Part shown: one piece after another, positions 62,354-64,000 of the stretch
How the letters are laid out: each line of letters begins with the position of its first letter
Numbering within the stretch: the stretch's first letter is position 1
Source: an uncultured Bizionia sp.
Lineage (GTDB): Bacteria; Bacteroidota; Bacteroidia; Flavobacteriales; Flavobacteriaceae
Reading direction: 5' to 3'
Assembly (NCBI GenBank): GCA_947496215.1
Contig: CANMCF010000001.1
Location: 496,001 to 560,000 of the forward strand
Length of the DNA stretch: 64,000 nt
The notes under the pieces: generated by a model
The model's input: the letters and a program-made list of their open reading frames with translations, nothing else
Databases searched by the model: none
Told to the model about the DNA's origin: nothing
Program-made: the position numbers and the translations under genes

Positions 62354-64000
62354 ATGAGGAAAATAGCAAACTTGTCCCTTTCCCTGTTATTTTGCATTTC
62401 ATTTTCTTTTGCTCAAAACACTGAAAATCTAAGCGTTTCGCTTGAAAACATCAATTTAAAGGATGCCCTTTTAAAAATAGAAAAGGAATCTGATCTTTCC
62501 TTTTATTTTATAGATGGTTGGTTGGAAAAAAATGTAATATCAAAAACTTACAACGATAAATCGCTTACTTTCATATTAAATGACCTATTGAAGGATTCAT
62601 CCATAAATTTTTACATTTACAACGACAACGTTGTATTAACCAACAACAGCACCATTTACAGCAAACTTCCAGAGGGTTTTTTCAAAAAAGAAGAAAACTC
62701 GGCTGCCAGCGACAATGAGGCTTTGTTTTTTAATCAATACAATAGTGAAAACCTCATTACAATTGGCAAGCAAGACATAGACAATGTACAGAAGGAACAT
62801 ACCCTTAGAGGAAGAGCCATCAATGAAAACACAGGAGAACCAATTCAAGGGTTGCTAATCTCCATAAAAGATCTAGATATGAGAACAACGACCAATGCAA
62901 ATGGAAGGTTCTCATTTCAAGTCCCATCTGGTCCGCTTTCTTTGGAAACAAAACTACTTGGTTATGACGATGACCTAAAAGAGCTGTTAATATATGGTAG
63001 CGGTTCTTTAAATTTATCAATATCAGAAGCCGCAGAACAATTGGACGAAATTTTAATAGAATCCACAAAAAACGACAACATAAAGGAAGCTGTTGTTGGG
63101 GTTACAAAGATTGATATCGTTGGTTTAAAAAACATACCTGTGGTCTTGGGAGAACGTGATGTATTGAAGGTAGCCACTACTCTACCTGGAATCAAGACAA
63201 CCGGAGAAGGATCTTCTGGCTTCAATGTTCGTGGTGGCCGTGCCGATCAAAACCTTATTTTGTTAGATGATGCCGTAATATATAGTCCATCTCACTTTTT
63301 AGGTTTCTTTTCTGCGATAAATCCATTTACGACTGGTTCTGTCGACATATATAAAGCTAGCATTCCTTCTGAATTTGGAGGCCGCCTCTCTTCTGTATTC
63401 GATATCAAGACCAAGGAACCCAATTATGAGAAATTCTCAGGCGAAGGTGCCATAGGTCCAGTTACAGGGAGTCTCAACTTGCAAACTCCAATCGTAAAAG
63501 ACAAAGTATCCCTTACTACTGCTGCTAGAGCCACTTATTCCGGATGGATTTTAAGATCCTTGGATGAAGAGTCCTTAAAAAACAGTGAAGCCTCCTTTTA
63601 CGATGGCATCGTAAAATACGATCATAAGATAAATGAAAACAACAAGTTTCAAGCAACGGCCTATTATAGCAACGACAGATTCAGTATCACTTCAGATTCC
63701 ATCTTTAGCTACAACAATGCCTTGGCATCGATGAAATGGAACCATTCTTTCAACGACAAACACAAAAGTGAGATCATAGCAGTTAATAGCCAATATAAAT
63801 ATGGCATCAACTACGAAGGTGAAGCCAACAACAATTTTGATTTTGACTACAAGATAAATGAAACGCAAATCAAATTGAATATGAAGTACCTGCATAGCAA
63901 GAAACACAAGTTCGACTATGGAGTAAGTACAAAATTATATCAAATAGAACCAGGAAACATAAAGCCACTTGGATCACAATCCATAATAGAGCTGAAGAAT
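62354..64000 (+). CDS. STN-domain TonB-dependent receptor, truncated by window edge
   Basis: 549 codons without a stop before the window ends. Signal peptide about 1-21 (FSFAQ). The STN domain (about 25-95, with LSVSLENINLKDALLKIEKESDLSFYFI) is followed by a linker, a CarboxypepD_reg domain (about 148-235; LRGRAINENTGEPIQGLLISI), and the plug (about 250-355; VLKVATTLPGIKTTGEGSSGFNVRGGRADQNLILLDDAVIY). The barrel begins after that. No sigma or FecR gene precedes it here, unlike the 17266-19827 receptor, so any regulator lies elsewhere. It is the second gene after the 246-residue protein. Confidence 0.9.
   Translation, partial: MRKIANLSLSLLFCISFSFAQNTENLSVSLENINLKDALLKIEKESDLSFYFIDGWLEKNVISKTYNDKSLTFILNDLLKDSSINFYIYNDNVVLTNNSTIYSKLPEGFFKKEENSAASDNEALFFNQYNSENLITIGKQDIDNVQKEHTLRGRAINENTGEPIQGLLISIKDLDMRTTTNANGRFSFQVPSGPLSLETKLLGYDDDLKELLIYGSGSLNLSISEAAEQLDEILIESTKNDNIKEAVVGVTKIDIVGLKNIPVVLGERDVLKVATTLPGIKTTGEGSSGFNVRGGRADQNLILLDDAVIYSPSHFLGFFSAINPFTTGSVDIYKASIPSEFGGRLSSVFDIKTKEPNYEKFSGEGAIGPVTGSLNLQTPIVKDKVSLTTAARATYSGWILRSLDEESLKNSEASFYDGIVKYDHKINENNKFQATAYYSNDRFSITSDSIFSYNNALASMKWNHSFNDKHKSEIIAVNSQYKYGINYEGEANNNFDFDYKINETQIKLNMKYLHSKKHKFDYGVSTKLYQIEPGNIKPLGSQSIIELKN

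Noticed and set aside
1-64000. tRNA, rRNA, CRISPR arrays, insertion sequences, origins
   Set aside because: None was seen: no transposase, no regularly spaced repeats, no tRNA-like cloverleaf or rRNA sequence recognised by eye.

Overview
The window comes from a Bacteroidota genome, most likely a marine member of the Flavobacteriaceae. The evidence is consistent throughout: AT-rich DNA, start codons mostly without Shine-Dalgarno sequences, promoter boxes matching the family consensus TAnnTTTG, carboxypeptidase-regulatory/TonB receptors, a FecI-FecR pair, a type IX secretion (T9SS) sorting domain, fused E1 alpha/beta dehydrogenase, and lineage-typical unknown families (DUF3570, DUF4266, DUF5995, DUF1835, DUF1853). 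No rRNA, tRNA, CRISPR array or insertion sequence was seen. The genus cannot be fixed from the sequence alone.

Layout. 0-5.4 kb: two small outer-membrane beta-barrel genes (-), xerD (+), and a tandem pair of PAS histidine kinases made by a recent duplication that included the promoter. 5.4-7.9 kb (-): coiled-coil protein, zapA, a strong 6S-like RNA candidate, and RNase Y. 8-12.3 kb (+): M23 peptidase and a TonB receptor. 12.4-19.8 kb: a compact leftward operon thioredoxin - apbE - DUF4266 - DUF3570 faces a rightward ECF sigma factor - FecR - STN/TonB receptor set. 19.9-23.0 kb: an AT-rich accessory island with a large modular lipoprotein carrying a C-terminal HExxH domain, two small secreted proteins, and the stop-interrupted tail of a lost gene. 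23-32 kb: two cysteine-synthase-like PLP enzymes around a block of RNA/DNA-acting enzymes (RlmI-like methyltransferase, DEAD-box helicase, SF2 helicase), plus DUF5995, DUF1853 and a beta-propeller lipoprotein.

33-44.5 kb: recQ and topB side by side, an RluE-like pseudouridine synthase, an MscS channel, a cold-shock protein, a secreted protein of unknown function, a pair of tiny related proteins of 28 and 44 residues, the E1 dehydrogenase and an isopenicillin-N-synthase-like dioxygenase. 44.6-53.8 kb: a SUI1/YciH, DUF1835 and nucleoside phosphorylase run, a solitary substrate-binding protein, ung, a YfcC transporter, an SDR-like protein, an M61 peptidase and a GT2 glycosyltransferase. 53.8-58 kb: an overlapping four-gene operon of a BatA/VWA protein, a dihydroorotase homologue without its HxH motif, a DUF4870-like membrane protein and an esterase. 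58-64 kb: an AT-rich T9SS protein with four internal repeats, bracketed by two near-identical 50-bp dyad elements, then a small secreted protein and the first part of another STN/TonB receptor cut by the window edge.

Most worth following up: the microprotein pair at 41.1-41.4 kb, the thioredoxin-ApbE-DUF4266-DUF3570 operon facing a FecIR-TonB set, the modular lipoprotein island with its disrupted tail, the repeat-flanked T9SS protein, and two long near-perfect palindromes (23,045 and 61,017).
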